From Cristatella mucedo (lineage: Eukaryota; Bryozoa; Phylactolaemata; Cristatellidae): a DNA stretch of 64,000 nucleotides. The notes below the pieces were generated by a model, which made no database searches, was not told where the DNA came from, and worked only from the letters and a program-made list of their open reading frames with translations. Both the position numbers and the translations under genes were made by a program. The stretch's first letter is position 1. Every line of letters begins with the position of its first letter. This document shows positions 14,029-26,861 of this stretch, piece by piece. The stretch covers positions 1,200,001 through 1,264,000 of the forward strand of contig WPIO01000040.1 in NCBI GenBank assembly GCA_009760855.2, read 5' to 3'.

Positions 14029-14430
14029 GACGGTGGCGGCGGAGCGAGACGCACGCGTCGTTGCGCCACAGCTAGTCGACTCGCGCCCGACGCCGGTTAG
14101 CGGCTGGAAGCGGTGAGAATTTCAGGCGCATCCAGAATTCCGCGTGGGAGCCGAAGCCGATTGGCCGAAGCGCCGACCAATCGTGTAACACGCGAAAGGC
14201 GCATGCTGCCGGGCGACTCCGAGCAGTAGCTGGCAGCACGCGCCTCCTCCGTAAAGTCGCGTGTTTGCTTTTCGTCCGCTTTTTGTCCGCTTTCGGTCAG
14301 TCCTTTTGAACTGCTTCGCAACTGACGCGGTCTCCTGTTCTTGGCCGACGGTAGACGAATGAAGTAGAAACCGCTTCCACTCATTGACGGAGACGAATGC
14401 GGAAGCCTAGCTCTCATATCCTCCGGCATC

Positions 14431-14575
14431 TCTCATCCCTCGGCTAGCCGATGCTGCGGGTTCGAGTCCCCGCAGTGAGCCATCCCGCAGTGGCCGGTCT
14501 ACTGCAAGCGGGCGGCGATGTAGTCCTTAAGGCTCTCCTGCCGCCATGCAAAATGAGGCTGTTGAATCACCTTTG
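14431..14575 (+). repeat. tRNA-derived SINE, copy 1
   Basis: It has a pol III B-box GGTTCGAGTCC at 14,459-14,469 followed by a body ending GCAAAATGAGGCTGTTGAAT. The same order of B-box, GGNGATAGTC-like block, TCTGCCGNCNTGCAAAT block and GCTGTTGAAT end is found at 50,121-50,262 and, more decayed, at 57,950-58,085. There is no complete tRNA fold. Confidence 0.7.
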
Positions 14576-15844
14576 ACCTTTCTCGCAAGCCAAGACCCGA
14601 GACCAGTCGGAAGCGAATCCAAAGAAATGGCGGCGGAGGTGAGCATAGATATGTCCATGATAGCGCCGTGGCTTCGCCGAGCTGCGTCCCGCCGGCGCGA
14701 CATGTTTTTCTTGCGAGCCAAGCTTGGCTCGGACGGCAAGAGAATAGACCTTCCAGGTAGTGCCACCAAAGGCATGGGAGATAACTTAGGGCGCGGGATA
14801 TAGTTTAAGCGCTACCGCGACTCTTCTGTGCGTGAAGGCGGTGAGCTTATCAGATGGGCGACTGAAATGGAGCAGTTGGGGTCGGCCGACGGCAACTCTG
14901 CACTTTCGTTCGTAAGTTTGACGGACAGAAACTGGCGAATGGAGGAAATGGGTGGTGCAGGCACTGCCTGGGCGACGGAGATTGGAGACCGCGCTCTGTG
15001 GATCTGAGCTCTCTAAGGCCACGCCCACCACCGAGGATCGGCAGCAGACACGTTAAATAATTGACGCTCGCTGCGTAATCTTTAGCTGCCATCGCGCGAG
15101 AGTATGCAGTGCTCGTATTGGCACAGCGATTGCAATGTAGAGAAACGCTGCTAGAAGGATTAATGAGTAGAATAATTCGCTCGGACTGGGTCGCGGGCGA
15201 TCGCGACGCCGGCGCTGTCACCTGAGGGACGACGCCAAGTGTGTCACCCCCGGTGTCGTCCCTCTGTCGTCCCCTGTCACCTTCGGTTTGGCGTGCTGGC
15301 GCTGCACGATCGACCGTTCCATCGTGGTCGGCGTCTTTTGACCCGTGAAACAGTTATTAAACAAACCAGTTGCCTTCGAACGTGGGATATCACTCAATGT
15401 CCGCAACAATGTCAACGATCAATGTCAACGTCAATCATAGCAATGTCAATGTCAATGTCAACGATCAATGTCCACGATCCGCAAAACTGACCTCTCGGAT
15501 AGCCGAGGTGTAATTGGTCACGGCATCGCGCGCTCAGGTGTCGAACGATCTTTAGGAATCTATGACCGCACTCTGGAATGGAGACGAGGTTGGGCAATGA
15601 GACTCCAGCCTCGCTGTAAAAACGAGACAGTAGCCACGCTCTGAAAAAACCGACTCGCTTGGAAAGAAGGCAGCGGTCGGTGTGGCGAGAGTAGGAATGT
15701 GAGCGCGTCGCAGCGTGAGGGGTCGGCCTGCTCTCGTGACCTACGTCGGGATGTCGAAATGCTTTTTCTCTTTTTTTGGCTTGCATTTTCGCATTGCAGA
15801 GTCGCATTTCATCCCGCCAACGCGCGATCCCACACACAGTCTGA
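14576..15844. other. Intergenic; short AATGTC repeats
   Basis: No gene recognised. Short direct repeats of CAATGTCAACGAT/CAATGTCAATGTC type lie at 15,405-15,475. A weak tRNA A-box-like string (TAGCCGAGGTGTAATTGG) lies near 15,501 and could be another SINE head. Confidence 0.45.
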
Positions 15845-16925
15845 TCGTGTTCAATCCGTGTCGTGTGGGGGTCAGGTCTCAGACATGAGAAGGGTCAACT
15901 GTGGAGTCCCTCAAGGGTCTGTACTCGGTCCCTTGCTGTTCTCCATTTATACACAACCTCTGGGAAAAGTGATTACGGCCCATGGAATAGGATATCACTT
16001 CTATGCTGACGATACGCAGTTGTATTTGTCATTTAAAACGTCGGAATCTGCTGCAGCAACTGAGAAACTGAACGCTTGCCTTGCCGATATTCGATCCTGG
16101 ATGTCGGAAAAGGCTTTGCTCTTCTAACAGGTGATGCTATTGTGCGACCTTCACCACGTGCTCGTAATCTAGGTGTCGTGTTCGACAGCTGCCCAATTTC
16201 AAAAGCTTCATTCAGAAGATTGCCTCTACAGCTAGCCATCACATCCGATCCCTATCCAAGATTCGAAGCTGTCTCCCACAGTGGCTTGTAAAAAATTTAA
16301 CTAGCTCTTTAGTTCTGTCTCGGCTTGATTATTGTAATTCCCTTTTGGCTGGGCTACCAAAGAAAGCTATTATGCCACTACAGCGGACTATGAATATGGC
16401 TGCAAGGCTGGTCTTCAAGTCCCAGCGGTTTGAGCACGTGTCACCTTTGCTGAAAGAGCTAGGATGGTTGCCGGTTGCAAAGGATACAGAGCAAAGTTCT
16501 TACGCTGGCCCACAAGGCCCGCCACGGCTTGGCTCCTTCGTACCTAGCTGAACTGCTGCATCAGTTTCAGCCTGTTCGCGCCCTCAGGTCCTGTGTGGAC
16601 AATAAGTTAGCTGTCCCATTCCTCCGCTTAAAGACAGTTGGCGACAGAAGCTTTAGCTCTGCAGGTCCTAGAATGTGGAACTCGCTTCCACAATTCTTAC
16701 GCAACGACAACTACTCTCCTACTGCCGACTATGGCACATCTTTTTCAGCGGTCCTGAACTGCTACTTCTATGCTACTCACTACCTCAACTGCTCTCCTGA
16801 CTCTGCTATGCTTTCCACTTTCTCTTTGTTGCGTGAGACGAAGTCTGTTGGCTACCGAATACGTAGCGAAAGCCGCTCAGGCTGTGAGTGCGCTATACAA
16901 AACTCTCCTGCGTAACGCCCACATG
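15845..16925 (+). mobile_element. LINE family B, 5'-truncated reverse transcriptase fragment
   Basis: It reads into a CR1/L2-group reverse transcriptase at the block [17 protein letters not shown], followed by the catalytic YADD box ([12 protein letters not shown]). It continues through PRARNLGVVFD and the C-terminal domain (HKARHGLAPSYLAELLHQF, GPRMWNSLPQFLR). Several frame changes break it. It matches the reverse-strand copy at 19,590-22,080 closely and is distinct from family A. Confidence 0.85.
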
Positions 16926-18370
16926 GTCTTTATGACTTTATGGAGTTACTGACGGAGATACAAATACAATCGCTAGAGCGCGCGCACTGGTTCGCGCGTG
17001 AGTCGCCCACATCGCCCGCATCCCACCCGTTCACTCGCTCGCAGCCGCAGAACGGAAGAAATCCGTCTGCTGTCGGCCGAACCGGTCAATGGCGGCCGGC
17101 GCGGCAGCGCGAGCGACTCCGCGCCGGCCGCTGCAGCCACAAGCGCTGGCTTTCGTTCAGCGGCGGAGAAGCGCTGTGCACGTGTGCACCGCGCGGGCGG
17201 GTGCAACATTCCGTCGCAAAGGAAAGAGTCGCGCTCGCGCGCTGCCTCGCCGCCGGCTCGCGCGCGCCAGCGGGCAAGCTATCGGAGAGGAGGTGAACGT
17301 CCTCCGACGCACGCGCTCGAAGAGCGCGTCCATCCGATAGCGCTTTGTCGCTCGCTCAATCCGAAAGCGCGTTCATCGCGAAGCGCGCGTTCATCCGACG
17401 TCGGCGCTTGGCGACGTCGTCGGACGCTCACGCGTCGCCGAGTCGCCGAGCGCCGACGCGGGAGGCGGTGGCTTCCGCCACGTCGCGCCGGCGGCGGCGG
17501 CGGCGGCGGCTGCTCGCTTAAGGCGACCGCATAGCGGAGCGTGCGTGCGGACAGGAAGTGGCACGTGACTGCGGCGGCGCAGCGCGACGAGAGAGCGTCT
17601 CCTCGCTCTCGAGACGAGCAAGCGGCGACCGGCGGGCGAATCCTCGTCGCCTGCTCCTGCCACGCGGGAACGCGGCTACCGCAGCCGTCGGCGCAGACGG
17701 CGACGATTATTGCGCACGACGCAACAACCCGAAGCGAGCGCTAAATTGCCGAGCTCGAATTCGCCGCCGCCGCCGCGAAGCGGCCGTCTTCGCTGAGGCG
17801 TACCATCCGGCTCTTCGCCTCTCGCGGCTGACCCAGAACCTTTTCTCGGGGATCCGGTGCGTTTTGAGTAGCTTCCTGACGCCGCCTCTGAGCGCGACGA
17901 CGCTGAGCGCTCAATGAGCGTTCGGGGCGCGGCGCTAAATGAACCGACGCGTGCGCATTACGCGGCGGACGCAGCAGATACGCGGCGGCGGCGGAGGCGG
18001 CGGAGGCGGCGGCGGCGGAGGCCAGTACCAGTAATGACGCGTCTCGACTACGCCGCGTGCCGCCGCGACGAATTCCGAGAAGGCAATCGACCCGCTTACC
18101 ATCAACCGAAGCACTTTAGAAACAAAGGAGTGCAGCTCTGCGCCGGCCTTATCGACGCGCTTATCGCGGCGGCTAGAGAGCGAGCGCACTTTTTTTCTGA
18201 GCGTTAATTAGTACGTCGCGATCGCGAGCAGGGCGGCGAGTGCGCACGCGCACGATCCGATTGAGCGACTGAGCCGATTCCGAGCTCGAGCGCACGAACT
18301 TGACGCCTGAGCGCGAGAGCGCGGCGACAGAGCCGTCCGACCAGGCCTGCTCGGGCCTGCTGACAGGCGA
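16926..18370. other. GC-rich intergenic, no gene recognised
   Basis: CpG-rich DNA with Arg/Ala-rich chance frames on both strands, and a (CGG)n run at about 17,985-18,020. It resembles a CpG island, but no conserved exon is visible. Confidence 0.45.
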
Positions 18371-18478
18371 ATAATAATAATAATAATGCACTCGATAAAG
18401 CGCCCTCAGAGAACTCAATCTGTTTCTGGGCGCTTTACATTTGCTGCCAAGGGAAATGCAATTGGATGGCGAAGGAGA
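18371..18478 (-). mobile_element. LINE family A 3' tail fragment
   Basis: ATA/ATT-repeat tail, then the terminal hairpin arms TAAAGCGCC and GGCGCTTTA, then about 40 bp of 3' untranslated region. It is severely 5'-truncated. Confidence 0.85.
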
Positions 18479-18563
18479 GTAAAGCGCGTGCAACTAAAGC
18501 CGGATGCTCGCACGAGGACAAGGTCGCCGGCCGTTGGGCGGGGCGATAGGCGACGCAGAGCTC

Positions 18564-18652
<89 letters not shown>

Positions 18653-19589
18653 AGGAGATTCTGGCGTCCGGGAGGTGGCGCTCTTCTGGCGCGCTCGTCC
18701 TTGGGCTCGTCCTTCGTGCGGCGCCCGTCGAGAAGCCGGTCGCCGGTCGCCGCCGTGCGAGATTCGTCGGCCGTCGGGTCTGCATCCGGTGGTGCGACGC
18801 CGCTCGCGTCGCAGCGGCTTTTGAAGCGCTAGAAGGTTCCATCGCTCATTCAGAGCGTCGCCATCCGGCGGCGCAGCGGCAGTCGGGAACTCTCCGCTCC
18901 GCACCAGCGCGGCCGCCGCCGCCGCATCGCGGTTCGCCGGCTGCGCACGCGCGCGGGGCTCTGGGCTCAAAGCAAGCATTCGCCTTTGGTTTCCGGGTTG
19001 GGGGCCGGCGTCCAGAAAAACACGCACCGTTTTTTTTCCGTCCCGGCTCACGTTCAAGTGGCTCCGGCTCCTCAGTGACGCGGCTAGGTTAACTCGCGAC
19101 CGGCTGCCGTACTTATTTATTCACACACACCGGCGCATTATTATTAATGCGCGCGCCTGCAGCGCGCACCGGATGCTGGACTGCCACCGCCGTCATGGCC
19201 GCCGCTCTCCATCTCTCGTCTCGCCTCCTTCTCATGCCTGCCTCTACACGGCTCGTCGCTAAACCTGTCATCCAGGCAGAAACAGAAAGATCCGAAAGAA
19301 AGAAAGAAAGGTGGCGAGTCCTCAAGATCCTACCCAAAAAGTGCACAGAACAGCTGCTGCTGCTGCCGCCCGCCCGCCGTAACAAATATTGTAGAAAGGT
19401 CCTTAGGTTTTGGAGTGAAGTCACCTACCCTCTCAAGCGGCAATCGTCAAGCTGCTGATAAAGCGTCTGTCCTAGATCCTGAGAATTTAATTAAGTCTCG
19501 TCCAGTCTCCTGTCTGCCATTCTCATCCAAGACTCAGTCAACAAAGTAGCTGCTGCAGAATGGACGCGTCGCACTAGAGACTGGAGACG
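18479..19589. other. Intergenic with a (GGC)n repeat
   Basis: A pure GGC/GCG triplet array occupies about 18,566-18,655. The remainder is GC-rich to 19,080, then mixed composition. No gene recognised. Confidence 0.5.
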
Positions 19590-22080
19590 TGGTCATTGCG
19601 AGGTAATTTCGCCACCTGATGTAGCAGTTCAGCTAGGTACGAAGGAGCCAAGCCGTGGCGGGCCTTATGGGTCAGCGTAAGAACCGTACTCTGAATCCGT
19701 TGGTCAACCGGCATCCATCCTAGCTCTTTTAGCAAAGGAGACACGTGCTCAAACTTCTGGGACTTAAAAACTAGCCTTGCAGCCATATTCATAGTCAGCT
19801 CAGTGGCCTAATCGCCTTTTTTGGTAGCCCAGCCAATAGGGAAGTGCAATAATCAAGCCGATACAGAATTAAGGAGCTAGTTGACTTTTTTGCAAGCCAC
19901 TGTGGAAGACAGCTCCTAATCTTGGATAGGGATCGGACGTGATGGCTAGCTACAGAAGCAGTCTTATGAATGAAGCTTTTAAAATTGAGGCAGTTGTCGA
20001 AAACGACACCTAAATTTCGAGCACGAGGTGACGATCTCACAACAGCATCTCCTATTAGAAGAGCAAAGCCTTGTAATTCAGTCACATGCTTAGTGTGTCC
20101 TATAAGCGGCAGATTGGTTTTTATCATCATTTAGTTTCAGGAAGCTTTCCAACATCCATGATTGAATGACGACAAGGCACGCGTTCACTTTGTCAGTTGC
20201 TGCAGTAGATTCTGACGGTTTGAATGACAAATACAACTAAGTATCGTCAGCATAAAAGTAATATCCTATTTCATGGACCTTAATCACTTTTCCCAGAGGT
20301 TGTGTATACATGCAGAACAGCAAGGGACCAAGTACAGACCTTTGAGGGACTCCACAGGTGACCCTTCTCGTGTGTGAGACATGACCCCACACGACACGGA
20401 TTGAACACGACCAGACAAGTACGATTTAAACCACGCCAGTGTTTCGTCTGCCAGACCGATCGTTGTTCTCAATCGTTCAAGCAGTGACATTCCTGTCGTC
20501 ATTGCCACATAGAATGTCATTGTTAACATTGTTAACACGTAGGAGAGCAGTTTCAGTTGAGTGCTGCCTCTTGAATCCTGATTGAAATGTTTCTGACATT
20601 TCATTCTTTTCAATATGTTCAACCAGCTGCTTAGCAACAATTTTTTCAAGAATCTGACAAGAAAGGAAGAAGGGAAACAGGGCGATAGTTTGCAAGGACC
20701 TATGTGTCTAATCCAGGCTTTTTAAGTATGGGTCTTACGATTGCCGATTTGAAGGACTTGGGGACGACCCCTTTTCCCAGAGAAGCATTAAAAATCTTGG
20801 TTTTGGCAGGGCTAAGTTGGACTGCTAGTGAAGGCCACAGAGATGAAGGTATAGGGTCTTCAGGAGACGAGCTCTTTTTGCTTGACCTTATTAAGGTAGC
20901 CACATCGGATGCAGAAACCTCGGAGAACCTTGTAAGGAAGGTCACAGCTTGAGGAACCGCGATTGCTTTAGTCGCAGGGGGCTTAATAGAGGCACGAATG
21001 TGCACAATTTTTTCAGTAAAGAGTGCTGAAAACTTTTTGGCTGAGTCCTTAATGTCTGGGGAGTCAGACCTTTCAGCATTGGCCAGTTAATGGTTTACTG
21101 TCTTATAAATCTGTTTAGACTGGCAGAAATTCAGATCTCGGATGAAAAAAGAAGCCCTGGCTTTTTTAAGCTTTCGGGTGTAAACTCGAAGGAAGTCTTT
21201 GAAATTGACTAGATCTGCATCAGACCCTGATTTCTTGAAACGACGTTCAAGCCTGTGTTTAAGCCGGCGAATCTTTAGGAGTTTTTTTGTAAATTGAAAG
21301 GAATCTCCACGACTTTGAACACGGATAGAATGAACGGGAGCATGCTTGTCAAGAGCACTCCTGAGTGTCATGTTCAGAGCATCAGTGAGGGTATCGAGGC
21401 TTCCGGTAGAGTCTGAATGTAGATAAAGAAGACCTGCATCGCAAACAGATTTCAAAAACATGTCTATGTCAATGCTTTGTAAGTTACGTCGTTTGACAAG
21501 TTCGACATTACCCTGTACGTTCAAGGAAGCAGGAACAGTAAACGAGACAGAACAATGATCCGAGAGGGTCAGTGGGCACACCATAAGGTCAGTGGGGAGG
21601 ACATCATTAGTGATCACGAGATCTAGAACATGGCCCCCGACGTGGGTGGTACGATTAATCTGTTGGACCAAACCAAAATTCTCCAGACAGTCGAGAAATC
21701 AGCGGACCTGGCTGCTGCTAGGGTTGCCAACGTGAATATTTCAGCCTCCTACAATCAGTAACGGCCTGTCACACACAAATGTTTTAGCGAGGAATTCTGA
21801 AAACTCCTCTGTAAACAAGTTTAGACAGCCAGAAGGAGGCCGGTATATCACAACAGTGAGAGGCATTGTCGTTGATGAAGACCTGATTGCAACCGATTCA
21901 AATGTTGGCCCATGCGAGAAACTGCGCATCTTTTAGCCAAAGGATTCGCGAACAACAACTGCAACCCCGCCGCCAACCTTGTCAGAACGCATGGACTGAT
22001 AGCATGAGAACCCGGGTGGGGTGGTCTCAGAAATACAGCTACTGGAACAAGGCGTCATCCAGGTTTCGGTAAGCAGGAAT
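19590..22080 (-). mobile_element. LINE family B, long reverse-strand copy (endonuclease and reverse transcriptase)
   Basis: Read on the reverse strand it runs from the end of an apurinic-type endonuclease domain (about 22,000-21,550; TLSDHCSVSFTVP is the conserved SDH box). A charged linker follows (21,550-21,090), then the reverse transcriptase (21,000-19,800; SSPEDPIPSSLW, then the region opposite GVPQ and YADD). The C-terminal domain ends near 19,590. Multiple stops and frame changes show it is dead. It is the most complete family B copy here and extends to within about 200 bp of the virus-like element. Confidence 0.8.
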
Positions 22081-22295
22081 GCATCTGGACCACATATATC
22101 ATGTTTTTAGCGAGCGAACATTTAGTAGGCGAAATTTAATAGGCTGTCTAACAACTGGGCAACGGCAATGAAGTGGCCTGTATTCACGTCGGCGTGTATC
22201 CGGCCCGGCGGACACGGGCCCTTCGAATTTGAATTGGACCTTAGTAACGGCCGCCGGTCGACGTTTCATCTCGTGCCCTCAGGTCCTATGTGGAC
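22081..22295. other. Left flank of the virus-like element
   Basis: Unassigned sequence. The last 24 bp (GCCCTCAGGTCCTATGTGGA and neighbours) resemble a piece of LINE family B (compare 16,581-16,603), so the element may have landed in or beside LINE DNA. Confidence 0.4.
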
Positions 22296-22596
22296 AGTAG
22301 TATGTGACTTTTCCATTTCGCACCCTGACCCTCACTCGAGCACACTCCAAAATTCGACCTCTCTATCGCTCGGTTTCCTTTCGTAGTGGCCCTCCTGAGT
22401 GTCAGTGTCCGAAAAAAAAAATCAAATCCTACTCCAACAGGTGCTGCTTCGGCGCAATGGAAAACAATAGACTACATTCCAAAAATTTTAGTTATAATAT
22501 ATTATAGTAACAAATTTTTTTTTCAGAGTTTCTAAATTTGATTTAAATAAAAAAATGTATATATTATAAGATGTCTGAAATAAATTCATTTTCACG
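22296..22596 (+). repeat. Left terminal inverted repeat of the Polinton
   Basis: It pairs with 44,858-45,160 in inverse orientation at high identity with a few small length differences. The repeat extends past the start codon of the polymerase gene, so the two end genes share a promoter region and their first codons. Confidence 0.93.
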
Positions 22597-25500
22597 GCCT
22601 GAGGGAGAATCATTCAATGACCATGCAAAAAGATTAGTATTTTCTTATGAGCAGCGTTTTAATGTTAAACCTTCTTTTGCTAAGAAGTATGGCAAGTCAA
22701 CTAGAATTGTTCATTATCCAGTTTCTGCAGTTGATATACAAGAATTGATTGGACGTCTTTCTGTTAATAAAATAATTAACCCGAAAAAATCAGAAAGTAA
22801 AAATTGTTTCTATAAAGAAGCAAAACGTCTTTGTAAGATTGATACTAGTGGATGGTTTTTAGGTAGAAAGACTACTAGTGGTAGTTTAATAGATTATGAG
22901 TATGAAGGTTTTGATGCAGAAGATGCAGATTTAGAAGTGCTTAAGAAAAAAGCATCTCCTGGATTAATAAATGTTATGAAAGATATCTCTAGCCAATATG
23001 GCAATGTAAAAATGAGTCTTCTTCTGCAATTAAAAATAGAAAATGCTAAGAAAGATATTATCTATGCTCCAATAATGGTCTCTCCCCAATAACACTAAGT
23101 AGAGTTTCTCATTTTAATTCAATAATTGACAAACATTTTTCAAAGATTAATTAAACTGAAGATGAATGGAACGAAGGTGGTTCTTCTTGTAGAATTGTTG
23201 GGATATCTAATGCATTTGGAAAGTTTACAGTCTTTGTTCCACAAATTGGAGGCTCATATTGTGAATTACCAATCAAGTTAAGAAATAAGAGATGTGTTAT
23301 AAATATAAAAAATACAGATGACAATTTTTGTGCATTGTGGTGTGTTCTGAGAGCATTACATCCTAGAGAGAATCATCCAGAAGCAATTCATGATTTAAGA
23401 CAAATAATGCTTGAGAAATATTCTGATATACCACCTCTAATAAAACATTTATTCTTTCCTATAGATGATAAAGATCCAAGAAATCAGTTAATGGTCAATG
23501 GCAGCGTACCAATTAGAGCAGAAGATATTCCAAAACTTGCAAAATTATTCAATGTTTCAATAAATGCTTATGAGTATAACAACTCAGTTTATCCATTAAT
23601 TGTTTATTCAGAGGAAGGTGAAAAACATATTGATTTGCTTCATTATTCTTATAGAGGAAGATCTCACTATGTACTAGTAACAAATTTTAATTCACTTTGT
23701 ATAACAGGTAAAGATAGTGGTAGAACAAGATTATTTTGTAAAATATGTCTCAAGATTTCATGAACAAGAACAGTTGGATAAACATGTTGCAGATTGAGGA
23801 TGGCACAGGAGATTTAGTTATGTTTAGAGATTTTGACCAAACAAGAAGAATCAGTAAAAGGATTTGTAAATCAACATAAACCTTGTTCTGCTGGATATGT
23901 AATTGTAAATCATGAAGGAACGATTGTAACAGAATATAAGCAAACTTTTGGCGCTGACTGTGTTAAGGATTTTATTTTGTCTTTAAAGAAAGATTGTGAA
24001 ATACAGATAGAGAACCTACAAGTAGTACTTGAAAAAAATAAAGTTTTTGATCGAGAAAATATGCCAGAAGAAGAAAGAGAAAATTATAATAATGCATCTG
24101 TTTGTTGGATTTGTGGAAAATGTTTAACTGAAGATCAAAAAGTTCTTGATCACTGCCATCTTACTGGAAAATATAGAGGCGCGGCACATGATGTATGCAA
24201 TAAAAAGCTAAGAATTTGTCCAAACAACTTTAAACTTCCTGTTTATATTCATAATCTAAGAGGATACGACTCACATCTGATTGTTAGTGCGCTTAATTGC
24301 GATACAGATAAAAAACAAGTAATTGCCAATAACAAAGAGAAGTTTTTAACAATAAGTTTTGGAAATCTTTGTTTTAGAGATTCATATCAATTATTACAAA
24401 ATCCACTTCATAAATTGGTAAAGAATTTGTCTAAAGCAAATGATAAATTTTATATAATGAGGCAACACTTTAAATAAATTGATTATGCAAAGATGTCACT
24501 ACTAACGAAAAAAGGTATTTATCCATATGAGTACATGGATTCTTTTGCGAGATTTGATGAGACAAGTTTACCACCAATTGAGAAGTTTTATTCAAGCACT
24601 AGTGCACATATTTCAGAAGAAGATTATATTCATGCAGAGAAAGTTTGGAATGCTTTCGAAATAAAAACAAACATTAAAAGAATACCACGATTTATATTAA
24701 ACGATTGATGTTCTAGCACTAGCAGATGTTTTTGAGAGATTTCGCGACCTAATAATTACACATTATCAGATAGATCCTGCAAAGTTTATAACAACTCCAC
24801 AATTAACTTGGACAGCAGGATTAAAATATACAGGAGTCGTTCTTGAATTACTAACTGATCCAGATATGTATCTATTCTTTGAAAAAGGAATTCGTGGAGG
24901 GATGACACAAGTATCAAAACGCAAAGCTAAAGCAAATAATAGCAGATGTAGCAATTTCAATCCAGATAAGTTGAAATCATACTTATTATATTTTGATGCG
25001 ACAAATCTTTATGGCTGGGCTATGAAACAATCTCTACCAACTGGAGGTTTTAATTTCTTATCAAATCAAAAAATAAAATCATGGAATGAAAATAAAAATG
25101 ATATAGTTAAAAAATGTAAGCCTTCATCAAATAAAGGTTATGTTCTTGAAGTTGATATACATTGTCCAAAAGATAAACATGACTTATTTTCTGACTATCC
25201 TTTACTTCCTGAAAATAAACAGATAAAGAAGAATAAACACTCAGACTATCAAAACTCTTTTAATAGAGGAAACGATCCAGTTGAAAAGTTGATATTGGAT
25301 TTGGAACCAAAACAAAAGCATATTATTCATTATCTTAATCTTAAGAATTGTATTGAATTAGGATATGATTTGACACATATTCACAGAGTGTTAGAGTTCG
25401 ATCAGTCCAATTGGCTAGAATCATACATTGATAACAACACAAAACTTATAGGTAAAACAGCTAGTGATTTTGAAAAGGATTTCTTCAAGTTATTAAATAA

Positions 25501-26471
25501 TTCATTCTTTGGTAAGACAATGGAGAATGTTCGAGATAGAAAGAATGTTGAGTTACTTAATGAAAATGTAGATGAAGAGTTGGCTAAGATGAATAAAATC
25601 TATAGAAGTCCAAGATTTGTAGATAGAAAGATATTAACTAATAACATTATCTGCATAGAAAGTAGTAAGGAATATGTAACTTTATTCAAACCTATTTATG
25701 TTGGATTTTGCATACTTGATTTATCTAAAGTATTGATGCAGAAATTCTATTATCTAACAATGAAAAAGATATGGATCAAAAATAAACTTGATGTATACTG
25801 ATACCGATTCACTCGTCATGGAGATATTTACTGAGGATGTTTATAAAGACTTTATTGATTACTCAGAATCATTAGATCTAAATACTTTTCCAGATGACTA
25901 TCCATTTTGGAATGATGATAGAGCAAAAAGTATTATAAAAGGAAACAGTAAAGTTGTTGGCAAATTTAAAGATGAAATAACTGATAAGGTAAAAGCAGCA
26001 ATATTAGATGAATGTGTTTTTCTAAGACCAAAACTTTACTCTTATACTATTTACACTGATAAAGAAGTATTTGATGATAAAGGAAAATCATTAGGAATAG
26101 TTAAAAAAATTGTGAGATGAATGAAATGCTTGATAAGGAGAAAGAACAAATAGGACAATCAAAAAAAAGCTAAAGGTGTTAACAAAAGCGTTGTTGATAA
26201 ACACTTGAAACATGAAGACTTTAAAAACTGCTTAGATAAAAAGGTAGAAAAGAAATGTGAACAATCATTGATTAGAAGTGAAAAGCATGTAATGTAGACG
26301 ATTAAACAAAATAAAGTAGCATTATCCGCCTTTGATTCAAAACGATACTGGTTGGACTGGGGAATCTGTAGTTATGCTTATGGACACTATAGAATTGCTG
26401 ATGCATTGAGTAACAATCTAAATCCAGGACTATGTAATACTTGTAATATTGCTGAATTAAAGAAAATTTAA
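22571..26471 (+). pseudogene. Polinton protein-primed DNA polymerase B (pPolB), broken
   Basis: Replicates the linear element by protein priming. Recognisable in order: an N-terminal region of the type found in animal Polinton polymerases (LWCVLRALHPRENHPE-like, HYVLVTNFNSL, then a C2H2-like Cys/His pair), and an endonuclease VII-like zinc/HNH module (CWICGKCL, LDHCHLTGKYRGAAHD). The exonuclease region follows (YIHNLRGYDSHLI), then polymerase motif A (FDATNLYGWAM), motif B region (NNSFFGKTMENV) and motif C (YTDTDS), with a C-terminal AYGHYRI-type end. The gene carries several breaks and is not functional. It occupies the left end with its start inside the TIR. Confidence 0.93.
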
Positions 26472-26484
26472 ACTACTAATAAAT

Positions 26485-26652
26485 ATGCCAAAAGGAAAGA
26501 GTGAAACAATCGTTGAACCTGAAGCAAAAATAAAAGTCGAACATGGTATTCGAGAAACAACAAAAGAGTTATATGAATTACAAATAGAAATGGAATATGA
26601 CAGAGCAGAAGAGGAGTTAATTTTTGAGATGGCAGGAATAAATTTAAATTAA
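26485..26652 (+). CDS. Small charged protein of the Polinton, 55 aa
   Basis: Short Glu/Lys-rich frame beginning MPKGKSETIVEPEAKIK, predicted mostly helical, placed 13 bp after the polymerase region. No family recognised. It could be chance, but the coding-like AT-rich composition and the tight packing with neighbours favour a real gene. Confidence 0.45.
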   Translation: MPKGKSETIVEPEAKIKVEHGIRETTKELYELQIEMEYDRAEEELIFEMAGINLN

Positions 26653-26667
26653 TAAATAAAATTCATT

Positions 26668-26841
26668 ATGATAGAAATGGAAAATGTTGAATATAAATCT
26701 GAATATGAAGAGTCCGACAGCAATGATCCCGATTACAATCGAGAAGAATCAGAATATGAAATTGATGAGTCAGATTATTCAGATGCTAGCGAAGAAGATG
26801 AATATGAATACAATTACGTAAATGAAGAAGATGAACTATAA
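26668..26841 (+). CDS. Very acidic 57-aa protein of the Polinton
   Basis: About half the residues are Asp or Glu, with regular Tyr spacing (SEYEESD, ESEYEIDESDYSD, EDEYEYNY). Such acidic tails can bind basic proteins or mimic DNA, but no function can be assigned. It lies 15 bp after the preceding small frame. Confidence 0.5.
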   Translation: MIEMENVEYKSEYEESDSNDPDYNREESEYEIDESDYSDASEEDEYEYNYVNEEDEL

Positions 26842-26861
26842 AAAAATTATATTTATATAGA

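Larger units (their letters stand above)
12899..14430. other. Intergenic, GC-rich with hairpins
   Basis: The first part is probably the 3' untranslated region of the NHL gene, though I see no clear polyadenylation signal. Frames on both strands are Arg/Ala-rich shadows. Two perfect hairpins are listed separately, and a short GGCGGTGGTAGACGCA tandem lies at 13,845-13,900. Confidence 0.45.

Noticed and set aside
14431-14480. Possible tRNA gene
   Set aside because: Only a B-box and partial T-arm are present; the same body follows other copies, so it is a SINE.
18494-19057. Poly-Pro/Gly/Arg frames
   Set aside because: Products of the (GGC)n triplet repeat.
22240-22260. String TAGTAACGGCCGCC resembling a common cloning-vector polylinker
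   Set aside because: Only about 14 bases match and the neighbouring sequence does not continue as vector; chance cannot be excluded.
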